Source: Alphaproteobacteria bacterium (GTDB lineage: Bacteria > Pseudomonadota > Alphaproteobacteria > WRAU01 > Hepatincolaceae). From it: a DNA stretch of 64,000 nucleotides. The stretch covers positions 83,113 through 147,112 of the forward strand of contig JAIRQL010000100.1 of NCBI GenBank assembly GCA_031256515.1, read 5' to 3'. The notes under the pieces were generated by a model. The model made no database searches. It was not told the DNA's origin and saw only the letters and a list, made by a program, of their open reading frames with translations. The first letter of the stretch is position 1; every line of letters starts with the position of its first letter. Made by a program: the position numbers and the translations under genes. Positions 11,335-21,016 of this stretch are shown piece by piece.

Positions 11335-11376
11335 AATACTCCTCCCTATTACCGAAATAACAAGGAGGAGATTTTA
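11332..11376. terminator. Hairpin between convergent hemW and chitinase
   Basis: TAAAAT(a)CTCCTCC ... GGAGGAGATTTTA. Confidence 0.75.
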
Positions 11377-11407
11377 TAAGGAGTTAGTTTATGGAAATAA
11401 TTTTAAT

Positions 11408-12406
11408 TTAGTTATTGAAAACACTAAGCAATTCGTTGATTTTTGCAATCATTTCATTGCCAGTAGTCCAAGAACCATCATCAGCTTTCATAGCCCAAAC
11501 CATAATCCCGCCGTAAGGTAGAGTAGCTTCTTCTTTAATTCTATTTTGAAGTTCAGCCATATCCTCAACGAAATTAGCTTCTGGGTCCCATTGTAAACCT
11601 AAAGTAAGACCTAAAGTAACTTTTTCATCAGGTAAATATTTAGCATGGTTAGCCATAGCTATTTTCCAAGGATAATCACGACCAGCATCATAAGCCATTA
11701 GATTATAAAAATCTAATTTAGCAAGGAGCTTGATATTCATTAAAAGAGGAAGTAGTTCACCACAATGGCTTGAGCCAACAAAAGAACAATCTGGTCCTGC
11801 AGTAATAGAGCAAGATTCTGGATCAGCAGATACATGATAGCCAGTTAAACTAACCACTGCATCTGGTTTAGCTTCTTTAATTCTATTAATTAATAAACCT
11901 AAATTATTCATTTGAGTAGTACTTGGTCTACCATCTTGTTCGTAGTCAAAATCTACACCATCTAATTTTACAGTACCAACTTGTGAAAATTCTCCCTCTT
12001 CACCTTCACGATCATAAACAGGGAATTCTACATCTAGAATGTCTACAATAGCTTTAGCGATAGGCTCAACATTAGCTATGTTATCTAATGAAGCCCACAT
12101 ATCACCATAAGTAGCACCGCCAAATGCTAGTAATACCTTAAGGGGATTGCTGGTAGAATTTTCATCTCTGAATTTTTTATATTGAGTCCATTTTAAATAT
12201 TCTGGTTCTAACCAATATAAGTCTTCTGGTTGAGTAAACCCATATTTTAAAAGGTTATCAGAGGCTTCAATACTAAATTTACCATCTGTCTCTTGGGTAA
12301 AACGACCAAAAGATAATAATAAATGGGTTACTTTAGTTGATAATTGTGTGAAATCAGCATCTCCATCCTGATTCCAACTAGTATAATATAAAACACAACG
12401 TTTCAT
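11408..12406 (-). CDS. Glycoside hydrolase family 18 chitinase-like protein (copy 2)
   Basis: 332 aa; catalytic DGVDFDYE motif (DxxDxDxE); near-duplicate of the neighbouring ORF; no evident signal peptide. Confidence 0.9.
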   Translation of the reverse strand: MKRCVLYYTSWNQDGDADFTQLSTKVTHLLLSFGRFTQETDGKFSIEASDNLLKYGFTQPEDLYWLEPEYLKWTQYKKFRDENSTSNPLKVLLAFGGATYGDMWASLDNIANVEPIAKAIVDILDVEFPVYDREGEEGEFSQVGTVKLDGVDFDYEQDGRPSTTQMNNLGLLINRIKEAKPDAVVSLTGYHVSADPESCSITAGPDCSFVGSSHCGELLPLLMNIKLLAKLDFYNLMAYDAGRDYPWKIAMANHAKYLPDEKVTLGLTLGLQWDPEANFVEDMAELQNRIKEEATLPYGGIMVWAMKADDGSWTTGNEMIAKINELLSVFNN

Positions 12407-12447
12407 AGTTTTTTCTCCTTTTTGAGGTTGTTAAAAATAATGCTAAT

Positions 12448-13443
12448 CTAGTTATTAAAAACACTAAGCAAGTCATTGATTTTTTTAATCATTTCATTGC
12501 CAGTAGTCCAAGAACCATTATCAGCTTTCATAGCCCAAATCATAATTCCGCCATAAGGTAGAGCTGCTTCTTCTTTAACTCTTTTTTTAAGTTCAGCCAT
12601 ATCCTCAACGAAATTATTTGATGGGTCCCATTGCATTCCTAAAGTAAGACCTAGTATTACTTTTTTAGCAGGTAAATATTTAGCATGGTTAGCCATAGCT
12701 ATTTTCCAAGGGTAATTACGACCAGCATCATAAGCCATTAGATTATAAAAATCTAATTTAGCAAGATTACTGTTAGTTAAAAGAGGAATTAATTCACCGC
12801 TATGAGCTGAGCCAACAAAAGAACAATCTGCACCAGCAGTAGTAGAGCAAGATACAGGATCAGCAGATACATGGTAGCCAGTTAAACTAACTACTGCAGT
12901 TGGTTTTGCTGTTTTAATAGCATTAATTACTAAAGCCAAATTATTCATTTGAGTAGTACTTGGTCTGCCATCTTGTTCGTAGTCAAAATCTACACCATCT
13001 AATTTTACAGTGCCAACTTGTGAGTATTCACCTGAATTTCCTTTACGGTCATAAACAGGGAAGTCTACATTTAAAAGGTCTACAATAGCTTTAGCTATAG
13101 GCTCAACATTTGCAGAATTGTTTAATGAAGCCCACATGCTACCGTAAGTAGCTCCACCAAAAGCCAATAATACTTTAAATGGATTACTGGTAGAGTTTTC
13201 GCTTCTAAATTTTTTATATTGAGTCCATTTTAAATATTCTGGTTCTAACCAATATAAATCTGTAGGTTTAGTAAATCCGTATTTTAAAAGGTTATCAGAC
13301 CCTTCAATTTTAAATTTACCAGGTGTAGTTTCAATAAAGCGACCAAAAGATAATAATAAATGGGTTACTTTAGTTGATAATTGTTTGAAATCAGCTTCAG
13401 AATCTTGATTCCAACTAGTATAGTATAAAACACATTGTTTCAT
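12448..13443 (-). CDS. Glycoside hydrolase family 18 chitinase-like protein (copy 1)
   Basis: 331 aa; DGVDFDYE catalytic motif; tandem paralogue of 11408..12406. Confidence 0.9.
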   Translation of the reverse strand: MKQCVLYYTSWNQDSEADFKQLSTKVTHLLLSFGRFIETTPGKFKIEGSDNLLKYGFTKPTDLYWLEPEYLKWTQYKKFRSENSTSNPFKVLLAFGGATYGSMWASLNNSANVEPIAKAIVDLLNVDFPVYDRKGNSGEYSQVGTVKLDGVDFDYEQDGRPSTTQMNNLALVINAIKTAKPTAVVSLTGYHVSADPVSCSTTAGADCSFVGSAHSGELIPLLTNSNLAKLDFYNLMAYDAGRNYPWKIAMANHAKYLPAKKVILGLTLGMQWDPSNNFVEDMAELKKRVKEEAALPYGGIMIWAMKADNGSWTTGNEMIKKINDLLSVFNN

Positions 13444-13817
13444 AGTTTTTTCTCCTTTTGAGATTGTTAAAAATATAATTAAATAAACTATTTATTTCGT
13501 TTGTTTATTTAATATATGTATAATATACATCAGTAATACAAATAATGCAAGTAAAAATTGTATTTTAAAATTAATATTATGAATAACGATGTGGTTTTGT
13601 TTAGAGTGAAATGTAGATAATTGCTGAGATATATTAATAAAAAATGAAATATTAGTTTTGATAAAAAAAAGTAAAATTAATTCTTTGAAAGTATCAAAAA
13701 TAGTTTTTAAATATACTTATAATATGATATTAAATGAAAAAGGATTCGCAAATGATAAAAAAGTCTAGTTTTTATAAGGAGTTTAATAAGTGGTATTCAC
13801 TAATAGAATAGATAAAA

Positions 13818-15098
13818 TTATTTTACCTTTTCTATTAGCAAATGACTGTAATCATAATTTTTTACAAAATTATCTAGGTTTAAGTTTTCTTTAATAATAA
13901 CTGTACCACCTTTCTCATTATTGATTTGTCTGATGGTAAAGTTTCTTCTGCTGGTATGATCTTTACTTATAATGAATTTTCCAGCGAATCCTGTTAATTT
14001 AATAGAAGTAATTTGATCCTCTGTAAAATTATTTACCAAATTACCATCAGTATCTTTATATACTAAAGACATAATTGTAATTACACTATCATAAGCGGCG
14101 ACATCAAGTAAATTAGGAGATTTTCCATAGTATTCTTGATATTTTTTTGCAAAAATAGTATTTTCAAAATCATTTAAGGTAGAAAAATAAGCATTCTGTA
14201 AGAGAGAGTTAGTAGAAATTTCTGGAGTATCCCAATTACTTAAACCAATAATTTTTAAAGAATTAGGATTTATTCCAAGCGAAGGTAGGTGCGAAGCCAC
14301 AACAGCAACTCTTGGTCCAAAATCGGCAATTATCAAAGTATCAAAGTCTAAGTTAGCATCAGGAATTTTAGTAATAGCATTGCCATCTTTATCTAAAACT
14401 TCAACTCTATCATTTAGTTGTCTACTAATTTTTTCATATTTAGATAATTCTGTTTTAGGTAATAATTTTTTAAGATATGGGGTTAATCTAGCAGTTGTTG
14501 TAGGGTACGATACTGCTCTTACTAAATTTAGGTTTCTATCTTCTAAAGATTGTTTAATTCCTGCCATCATTACTTCACCATACTTATTATTAGGTACAAG
14601 TACAGCAAAATTTTTGCTTTTTAAATTATTGCTAGCATAATCTATAGAACTTTCTATTTCCATGATTGGAATTAAAGATAAAGTATAAAGATTAGATACT
14701 TGATTAATTATGCTAATATCATTAGAAAAGGTGAATACTGGAATATCTTGCTTTTCAAGGATTTTAGCAATTTGTAGAGATTCATTGCCTAAAATAGGAC
14801 CAATAACTGCTTTGTTGTTATCGTCTAAAATCTTTTGAGCAATATCTTTAGCTGAAAAGGAGTCGTTTTGAGTATCGTATACTTTTAAAACAATATATTT
14901 ATTAGGATTTTGACTATAAGCAAGATGGATTGTATTAAGTAAAGATTCCCCCACATTAGCATACTTTCCACTAAGTGGAAGCAAAACAGCTACATTGTAT
15001 GTGGGTTCAGCAACTGGTCCTACTTTTATAGAATCAAAAACAAAGCTACATGAACTTAAAAAACATAACAGAAAAAATATTGTTAATTTTTTAATCAT
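13818..15098 (-). CDS. Penicillin-binding protein activator, LppC/LpoA-like lipoprotein
   Basis: Lipobox FLLCFLSSCSF; periplasmic-binding fold VAVLLPLSGKYANVGESLLN; adjacent to rsmI/yraN/gshB as in many alphaproteobacteria. Confidence 0.82.
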   Translation of the reverse strand: MIKKLTIFFLLCFLSSCSFVFDSIKVGPVAEPTYNVAVLLPLSGKYANVGESLLNTIHLAYSQNPNKYIVLKVYDTQNDSFSAKDIAQKILDDNNKAVIGPILGNESLQIAKILEKQDIPVFTFSNDISIINQVSNLYTLSLIPIMEIESSIDYASNNLKSKNFAVLVPNNKYGEVMMAGIKQSLEDRNLNLVRAVSYPTTTARLTPYLKKLLPKTELSKYEKISRQLNDRVEVLDKDGNAITKIPDANLDFDTLIIADFGPRVAVVASHLPSLGINPNSLKIIGLSNWDTPEISTNSLLQNAYFSTLNDFENTIFAKKYQEYYGKSPNLLDVAAYDSVITIMSLVYKDTDGNLVNNFTEDQITSIKLTGFAGKFIISKDHTSRRNFTIRQINNEKGGTVIIKENLNLDNFVKNYDYSHLLIEKVK

Positions 15099-15178
15099 TT
15101 TTAAAGTATACCTATTAATTATTTTTTTATAAGTGAATATTATATTATAATACTAATTAAAATGAAAGATTTAAAAAC

Positions 15179-16015
15179 ATGATAGGTACTCTTTATATTG
15201 TTTCTACCCCTATTGGAAACCTAGATGATATTACACTACGGGCAATTAAGACCTTGCAAAGTGTGGATATTATTGTATGTGAGGATACAAGGGTATCAAG
15301 CAAATTGCTACAACACTTGGGGATTTCTAAAAAGTTAATTAGCTATAATAATTATAATGAAAATGATAAAACCTTAAGTATCATTAATCTTATAGAAGAT
15401 GGCAATAATATTGCTCTTATTTCAGATGCTGGGACTCCTTTAATTTCTGACCCTGGTTATCTTTTGGTGCATAAGGCTAGGCAAAAAAATATTAAAGTTG
15501 AGGCTATTGGTGGAGTATGTTCACCAATTATTGCTTTAACTCTTTCTAGCCTTCCTACTAATAGATTTTTATTTTTGGGTTTTTTAGATAAATCTGCCAG
15601 CAAGAAAAAAGATATTTTTAAAAAATATCAAGATAGCGAGGCTACTTTAATTTTCTTTGAATCCCCAAATAGAATTCTTAATACTTTACAAGATATGCTA
15701 GAGGTTTTTGGTGATAATCAGGAAGTAGTAGTAGCTAAAGAGCTTAGTAAACTTTATGAAGAAGTTAAAAAAGATACTCTTGCTAATCTTATAGAGTTTT
15801 ATGAAAATAATAAGCCAAGAGGGGAGTTTGTTGTGCTTTGTTATCCTATGGAAAAAACATATAGTATAGATAGTCTCCAAGAATTAATTTCTACATATTT
15901 AAAAGATAATGCAATGGAATCTACTAAAAATGTAGCGAAGAGTTTATCGGCAATTACTAATATTAATAAGAATATAATTTATGATGAAATTATTAAATAT
16001 AAAAACCAGCTATAG
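15179..16015 (+). CDS. rsmI: 16S rRNA 2'-O-ribose C1402 methyltransferase
   Basis: GTLYIVSTPIGNLDDITLRAI, SDAGTPLISDPGY. Confidence 0.96.
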   Translation: MIGTLYIVSTPIGNLDDITLRAIKTLQSVDIIVCEDTRVSSKLLQHLGISKKLISYNNYNENDKTLSIINLIEDGNNIALISDAGTPLISDPGYLLVHKARQKNIKVEAIGGVCSPIIALTLSSLPTNRFLFLGFLDKSASKKKDIFKKYQDSEATLIFFESPNRILNTLQDMLEVFGDNQEVVVAKELSKLYEEVKKDTLANLIEFYENNKPRGEFVVLCYPMEKTYSIDSLQELISTYLKDNAMESTKNVAKSLSAITNINKNIIYDEIIKYKNQL

Positions 16016-16346
16016 CTTAGGAAAGTCTTACGAACAAAAGGCTGCTAAATATTTAAAAAAACAAGACTATAAGGTGGTTATTATGAATTATAAAACCAAT
16101 GTAGGTGAAATTGATATTTTGGCAGAAAAAGATGATGTATTGGTAGCAGTAGAGGTAAAATATCGCTCAAATGAAGATGATCTACCTTATGTTATTAGCA
16201 ATAAGCAAAGACAAAGGATTCAAAATACTTTGCTTTTGTTTCAACAAAATAATGAAAAATATAAAAATTACTATCTGCGATTTGATGCTATTTTGCTAGG
16301 CGAAAAGGCAATTAATCATATAGAAAATGCCTGGAGTGAAATATGA
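15981..16346 (+). CDS. YraN family protein (UPF0102)
   Basis: YEQKAAKYLKKQDYKVV..NYKTNVGEIDILAEKDDVLVAVEVKYR. Confidence 0.92.
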   Translation: MMKLLNIKTSYSLGKSYEQKAAKYLKKQDYKVVIMNYKTNVGEIDILAEKDDVLVAVEVKYRSNEDDLPYVISNKQRQRIQNTLLLFQQNNEKYKNYYLRFDAILLGEKAINHIENAWSEI

Positions 16347-16388
16347 CTTCAAGAAATATAAATTAAATTATAAATTAGGAAAAAAATC

Positions 16389-17354
16389 ATGACTAATAAA
16401 AATCTTAAAGTAGCCTTTCAAATGGATGCCCTTGAAAAATTAAATTTTAAAGGTGATAGCACTTATCTTTTTATAATGGAAGCCTATAATAGAGGGCTGG
16501 AAGTATATTTTTATACTCCAAATACGGTTTCATGGGTGGAAGAAAAAGTTGTAGCAAGAGTTTGTAAGATTAATCAAGTTCTTGATGTTAATAAAGTAGC
16601 AGAGGGTGAAATTCCTATTAAACATAATGAAAGTGAGCTTAAAAATTTAGAAGATTTTGATATTATCTTTTTAAGACAAGACCCACCTTTTGATATGGCT
16701 TATATTACCTCTACCTTTTTATTAGAAAAAATTATGGATAAAGTAAAAATTGTTAATAATCCAGCAAGTGTAAGAAATTCTCCTGAAAAATTACTGGTAA
16801 CCGAATTTTATAAATATATGCCAAAAACAATTATTACCTCAGATTATGATACAATTAATCAATTTCTAGAAGAAAATGGACGAGTGGTAATAAAGCCTTT
16901 ATATGGCAATGCAGGGTCAGATGTGTTCTTTTTACAAAAAGGAGATGTTAATGTTAAGCCAATCATTCAATATTTTTTACATACTTTTAAAGAACAAGTT
17001 ATGGTACAAGAATTCTTAGAAAATGTTAAATATGGTGATAAGCGAATTATTTTAATAGATGGTGAATTTGCTGGTGGTTTTGCCAGAATTCCGGCAGAAG
17101 GTGAAATCCGCTCTAACTTAGCAGTTGGTGGTAGTGCTAAGGAATCTGCTATTACAGAAAGAGATATGGAAATTTGTAAAGCTATTGGTAGTCGCTTAAA
17201 AGAATTAGGATTGTTTTTTGTAGGTATTGATGTAATAGATGGCTACATGACAGAAATTAATGTAACCTCACCAACTGGTGTAAGAAGCATATTAAATATG
17301 AGTGGCGAAGATTTATCAGTTAAACTATGGGATAAACTTTTAGCTAGTATGTAA
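16389..17354 (+). CDS. gshB: Glutathione synthase
   Basis: ATP-grasp; VVIKPLYGNAGSDVFFL, EINVTSPTGVRSI. Confidence 0.93.
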   Translation: MTNKNLKVAFQMDALEKLNFKGDSTYLFIMEAYNRGLEVYFYTPNTVSWVEEKVVARVCKINQVLDVNKVAEGEIPIKHNESELKNLEDFDIIFLRQDPPFDMAYITSTFLLEKIMDKVKIVNNPASVRNSPEKLLVTEFYKYMPKTIITSDYDTINQFLEENGRVVIKPLYGNAGSDVFFLQKGDVNVKPIIQYFLHTFKEQVMVQEFLENVKYGDKRIILIDGEFAGGFARIPAEGEIRSNLAVGGSAKESAITERDMEICKAIGSRLKELGLFFVGIDVIDGYMTEINVTSPTGVRSILNMSGEDLSVKLWDKLLASM

Positions 17355-17376
17355 GAATCTTAGTGGATGAATAAAA

Positions 17377-17411
17377 ATTTTAGTTGTATACAATTTGTGT
17401 ACAACTAAAAT
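17377..17411. terminator. Hairpin between convergent gshB and META-domain gene
   Basis: ATTTTAGTTGTA ... TACAACTAAAAT, 12-bp perfect stem. Confidence 0.8.
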
Positions 17412-17508
17412 TACCAGAAAAAGATGAAAAAAATTATAATACTGATTGTGTTAATATAGAAAGTTTATTTAGATTAATTAAAAAAGTGAACCAGAGTTGC
17501 TCTAAAGA

Positions 17509-17916
17509 TTACTCCCTAATTTTTAAAGCAAAGATTTTATCTTGATTTTTATCTAAAAAATAAACGGTGTCTTCATTAATAAAGTAGAACAGGGTATTAT
17601 TTAGTCCGTCTACAAAGTATTGCTCTAAGTCATTGCTACTTTCTTGGATACACAACATTCTAGTAATGGCAATATTTCTAAAAATTACCTCACCAGTGTT
17701 GCCAAAAGCAGCTGTGCCTACTATTCTATTACAACCAGTTGAGCCAGAAACTCTCCCATCGGCTTTTATTAGTATAAAAGGTAAATTTTTTTGAGGAAGA
17801 CGATTATCTACAACTAAAGTTAGGTCTCTATTAATGAGTTTATCTTTTTGGTTAGGAGCAATAAGTACACAAGAAGCTAAAAACAAAAATAATAATAGAG
17901 CGGATATTTTTTTCAT
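17509..17916 (-). CDS. META domain (HslJ-like) lipoprotein
   Basis: Lipobox FLASC; SGSTGCNRIVG and AITRMLC motifs. Confidence 0.8.
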   Translation of the reverse strand: MKKISALLLFLFLASCVLIAPNQKDKLINRDLTLVVDNRLPQKNLPFILIKADGRVSGSTGCNRIVGTAAFGNTGEVIFRNIAITRMLCIQESSNDLEQYFVDGLNNTLFYFINEDTVYFLDKNQDKIFALKIRE

Positions 17917-17945
17917 AACTTTACCTAATAATTTACCGATAGCAC

Positions 17946-18881
17946 TTACTTAATAATATAGCCATCTTCAAATACAAACCCCTTTAATAGCTCTTCTGTT
18001 AATAGTGGTTTTTTAGATGGTCTTTGCAGTTTATTAATTTTTATTATACTATCTTTACAAGCAATTAGTAATTCTTTATTATTTTTGTTAATAATCTCAC
18101 CACAGGTATAATAAGTATCTACATTATTAACTACTTCACATTCTAATACCTTGATAATTTCATCTTTATAATTAAAATAAGTGGAAGGAAAAGGGTTAAA
18201 TCCTCTTACTTTTTGATTAATCTGTAAAGCAGTTTCATTAAAGTTTAATAACCCATCTTCTTTAGTTAAAATAGGTGCTAGAGTAGATAGAGTATCATCT
18301 TGTTTTTCTTTAATTAGTTTATTTTGTTGTAATAAATTCAGGGTTTCTACGATTAATTTACTGCCAATTTTAGTTAAATCTTCATACAAACTTAAGAATG
18401 TTGTACTGTTTGTAATAGGAATTTCTTTTTTTAAAAGCATATCACCAGTATCTAAGCCTTCATCCATTTGCATGATGGTTATACCAGTAGTTTTATCGCC
18501 ACTGGCAATTGCCATCTGAATTGGCGAAGCTCCCCGCCATTTAGGTAATAGTGAACCATGAATATTTAAGCAACCATATTTTGGAGCATCTATTATAGTT
18601 TTAGGAAGAATTAAACCATAAGAGGCAACTATTACTAAATCAAAATTATACGATAAAAACTTCTCTTGGTTTTCCTTAGATTTTCTTAAACTTTTAGGAG
18701 TTTGAATTTCTATTCCTTTATCCATAGCTAAATCATAAACGGCAGAGGTAATAATTTTATTGCCTCTACCTGCTGGTTTTGGTATGCGAGTGTAAACGAC
18801 TTCTACATTATAGCCAGCATTTAATATTGCTTCTAAAGATTTGGAGGCAAAGGTTGGGGTCCCCATAAAGCATATTTTCAT
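17946..18881 (-). CDS. fmt: Methionyl-tRNA formyltransferase
   Basis: FMGTPTFASKSLEAI, NIHGSLLPKWRGASPIQMAI. Confidence 0.97.
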   Translation of the reverse strand: MKICFMGTPTFASKSLEAILNAGYNVEVVYTRIPKPAGRGNKIITSAVYDLAMDKGIEIQTPKSLRKSKENQEKFLSYNFDLVIVASYGLILPKTIIDAPKYGCLNIHGSLLPKWRGASPIQMAIASGDKTTGITIMQMDEGLDTGDMLLKKEIPITNSTTFLSLYEDLTKIGSKLIVETLNLLQQNKLIKEKQDDTLSTLAPILTKEDGLLNFNETALQINQKVRGFNPFPSTYFNYKDEIIKVLECEVVNNVDTYYTCGEIINKNNKELLIACKDSIIKINKLQRPSKKPLLTEELLKGFVFEDGYIIK

Positions 18882-19394
18882 TTAGTTATCTTCTTTTTCT
18901 TCTTGCGATTTTTTATACTTTTTAATTAGCATACCACGTTTTAGCTTAGATATTCTATCTATAAAAAGAATACCATCTAAATGGTCTATTTCATGTTGCA
19001 GGCAGGCAGACAATAATCCACTCCCTTGTATAATTTCTTTTTCACCATTTAAATTAGTATAGGCAACTTTTACTTGAGCAAATCTTTTAACTGTAGCAGA
19101 TATACCAACAATTGAAAGGCAACCCTCATTACCTTCTTCTAACTCCTCTGATTTTTCTATAATCTCAGGATTAATCAAAACTATTGGGTTAAATGGCTCT
19201 TCTTCTTGTAAATCTATTACAATAATTCGTAATAAAATCCCTACCTGATTAGCGGCTAAACCTATACCTTTATTAGCATACATGGTATCTAACATATCCT
19301 CAGAGAGTTTTTTAATTTCTGGAGTTATTTCTAAGATAGGCTTGGCTTTTTGTTTTAAAATATCATTAGGATAGGAAACAACACTTAATATCAT
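18882..19394 (-). CDS. def: Peptide deformylase
   Basis: GIGLAANQVG, EGCLSI, LQHEIDHLDGILFID. Confidence 0.97.
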   Translation of the reverse strand: MILSVVSYPNDILKQKAKPILEITPEIKKLSEDMLDTMYANKGIGLAANQVGILLRIIVIDLQEEEPFNPIVLINPEIIEKSEELEEGNEGCLSIVGISATVKRFAQVKVAYTNLNGEKEIIQGSGLLSACLQHEIDHLDGILFIDRISKLKRGMLIKKYKKSQEEKEDN

Positions 19395-19398
19395 CGTA

Positions 19399-20004
19399 TT
19401 ACCTATTAGTTCTTAAATTAATAGCAGTGGAGAGAGTTATTTCATCTAAATAATCAATCTCACCACCCATTGGAATACCTTGTGCTAAGGTAGAAACTTT
19501 AATATTATCTGGGATAAGTCCACTAATATAATCAGCAGTAATTCTGCCCTCACTAGTGGCAGAGGTCGCTAAAATAACTTCATTAATTTCTTGATTGGTA
19601 ATTTTATCCATTAATTTAGGGATTTTCAAAGTTTCAGGAGTTGCACCTTTCATTGCTGAAAGAGTCCCACCTAGCACAAAATAAAGCCCATTGTAAGAAT
19701 TAGTTTTTTCACTAGCTCGTTCAATTGCCCAAAGGCTTGAGATATCTTCTACTATGCAAATGATATTTTTTTCTCTTTTAGGATTACTACAAATATGGCA
19801 AGGATTAGAGGTATCTAAATTAAAGCATTCCTCACAAGGAGCGATACTTTCATATAACTCTTGCAGTGAGGTAATTAAAGGTTTAAGTAATCCTTCTTTT
19901 TTCTTCATTAAATCAAATAGAATTCTTCGTGAAGAACGAGAACCAATGCCCTGCAACCTTCCCAAAAGTAAGAGGTTATTTTCTATAATATTGTTATACA
20001 TCAT
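19399..20004 (-). CDS. recR: Recombination protein RecR
   Basis: LPGIGxR-like LQGIGSRSSRRILF; Zn finger CEECFNLDTSNPCHIC; Toprim domain. Confidence 0.94.
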   Translation of the reverse strand: MMYNNIIENNLLLLGRLQGIGSRSSRRILFDLMKKKEGLLKPLITSLQELYESIAPCEECFNLDTSNPCHICSNPKREKNIICIVEDISSLWAIERASEKTNSYNGLYFVLGGTLSAMKGATPETLKIPKLMDKITNQEINEVILATSATSEGRITADYISGLIPDNIKVSTLAQGIPMGGEIDYLDEITLSTAINLRTNR

Positions 20005-20079
20005 CTTTATGATTTTGTTATTTCTTTACCTATATAATATTATATGGAAATAAAAAACAATGCCAAATAAAATTTAATA

Positions 20080-20373
20080 TTATTTAGTAGTAGTGGTAGA
20101 AACAGTAATAATTTTTTTTGAGCTTCCTAAATCGCTACTAAATAAAATTATAAAAAATTCTATAAATATCCATATACCAATAATAATCATAGGGAAGTAA
20201 GTCCACCCTAAGCATATAGTTATTGCAAGCTGAATTATTCCTTTTCCAGTATTTCCTAAATAAAAATTATGAATTCCTAATGTTCCTAGAAAAAAACACA
20301 GTAATAAAGCTATAACTTTACTTTTAGGGGTAGAAATAATAGAAGTTGTAGTAGTAGTGCTTTGATTATCCAA
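20080..20373 (-). CDS. TM2 domain-containing protein
   Basis: ALLLCFFLGTLGIHNFYLGNTGKGIIQL. Confidence 0.88.
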   Translation of the reverse strand: MDNQSTTTTTSIISTPKSKVIALLLCFFLGTLGIHNFYLGNTGKGIIQLAITICLGWTYFPMIIIGIWIFIEFFIILFSSDLGSSKKIITVSTTTTK

Positions 20374-20646
20374 AATAAAAATTCCTTAGATTAGCAAAAT
20401 AATAAATATCATAGCCATAGCCAGCTTAAAATAGATACATATATTTATTACTTTTAAAATAGGAAATTATACATAAAAGATACAATCTTGTCAAAAGAGC
20501 AAAGAAATACTTGTTTTTACTTTGTCTTGAAAGTTAGATTATTTTGCTACAGTGTGATTAATATTAAAATTGAAAAAAATACCTAAGAAGTTATACACTA
20601 GAATTAAAAATTTCTTAGATATCTTTGATGTATAATTAATACAAAA

Positions 20647-20976
20647 CTAAAACAAACCTGGAATTTTCATACCTGGAGGAATTGGTAAACCTGCAGTTAG
20701 TTCTTTCATTCTTTTTTCAGTTTCTTCCTGAACTTTTCTTCTTAAGTCGTTATAGCAAGCTACAATTAAATCTGTAATTAAAACTTTTTCGGCTACATCA
20801 ATTATAGAATCATCAATCTCAATACTGATTATATCGTAATTACCGTTCATAGTCATTTTAACTAAACCACCACCTGAGGTAGTATCAAATGTTAATTCTT
20901 TAATTTCATTTTGCATAGAAGACATACTATTTTGTAATTCTTGTGCCTTCTTCATCATTTGCATAATATTAGCCAT
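20647..20976 (-). CDS. YbaB/EbfC family nucleoid-associated protein
   Basis: NIMQMMKKAQELQ..., C-terminal AGLPIPPGMKIPGLF. Confidence 0.93.
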   Translation of the reverse strand: MANIMQMMKKAQELQNSMSSMQNEIKELTFDTTSGGGLVKMTMNGNYDIISIEIDDSIIDVAEKVLITDLIVACYNDLRRKVQEETEKRMKELTAGLPIPPGMKIPGLF

Positions 20977-21016
20977 TACTTACCTGTTTTAATTTTAATT
21001 AATTTTGTTTTAATCT

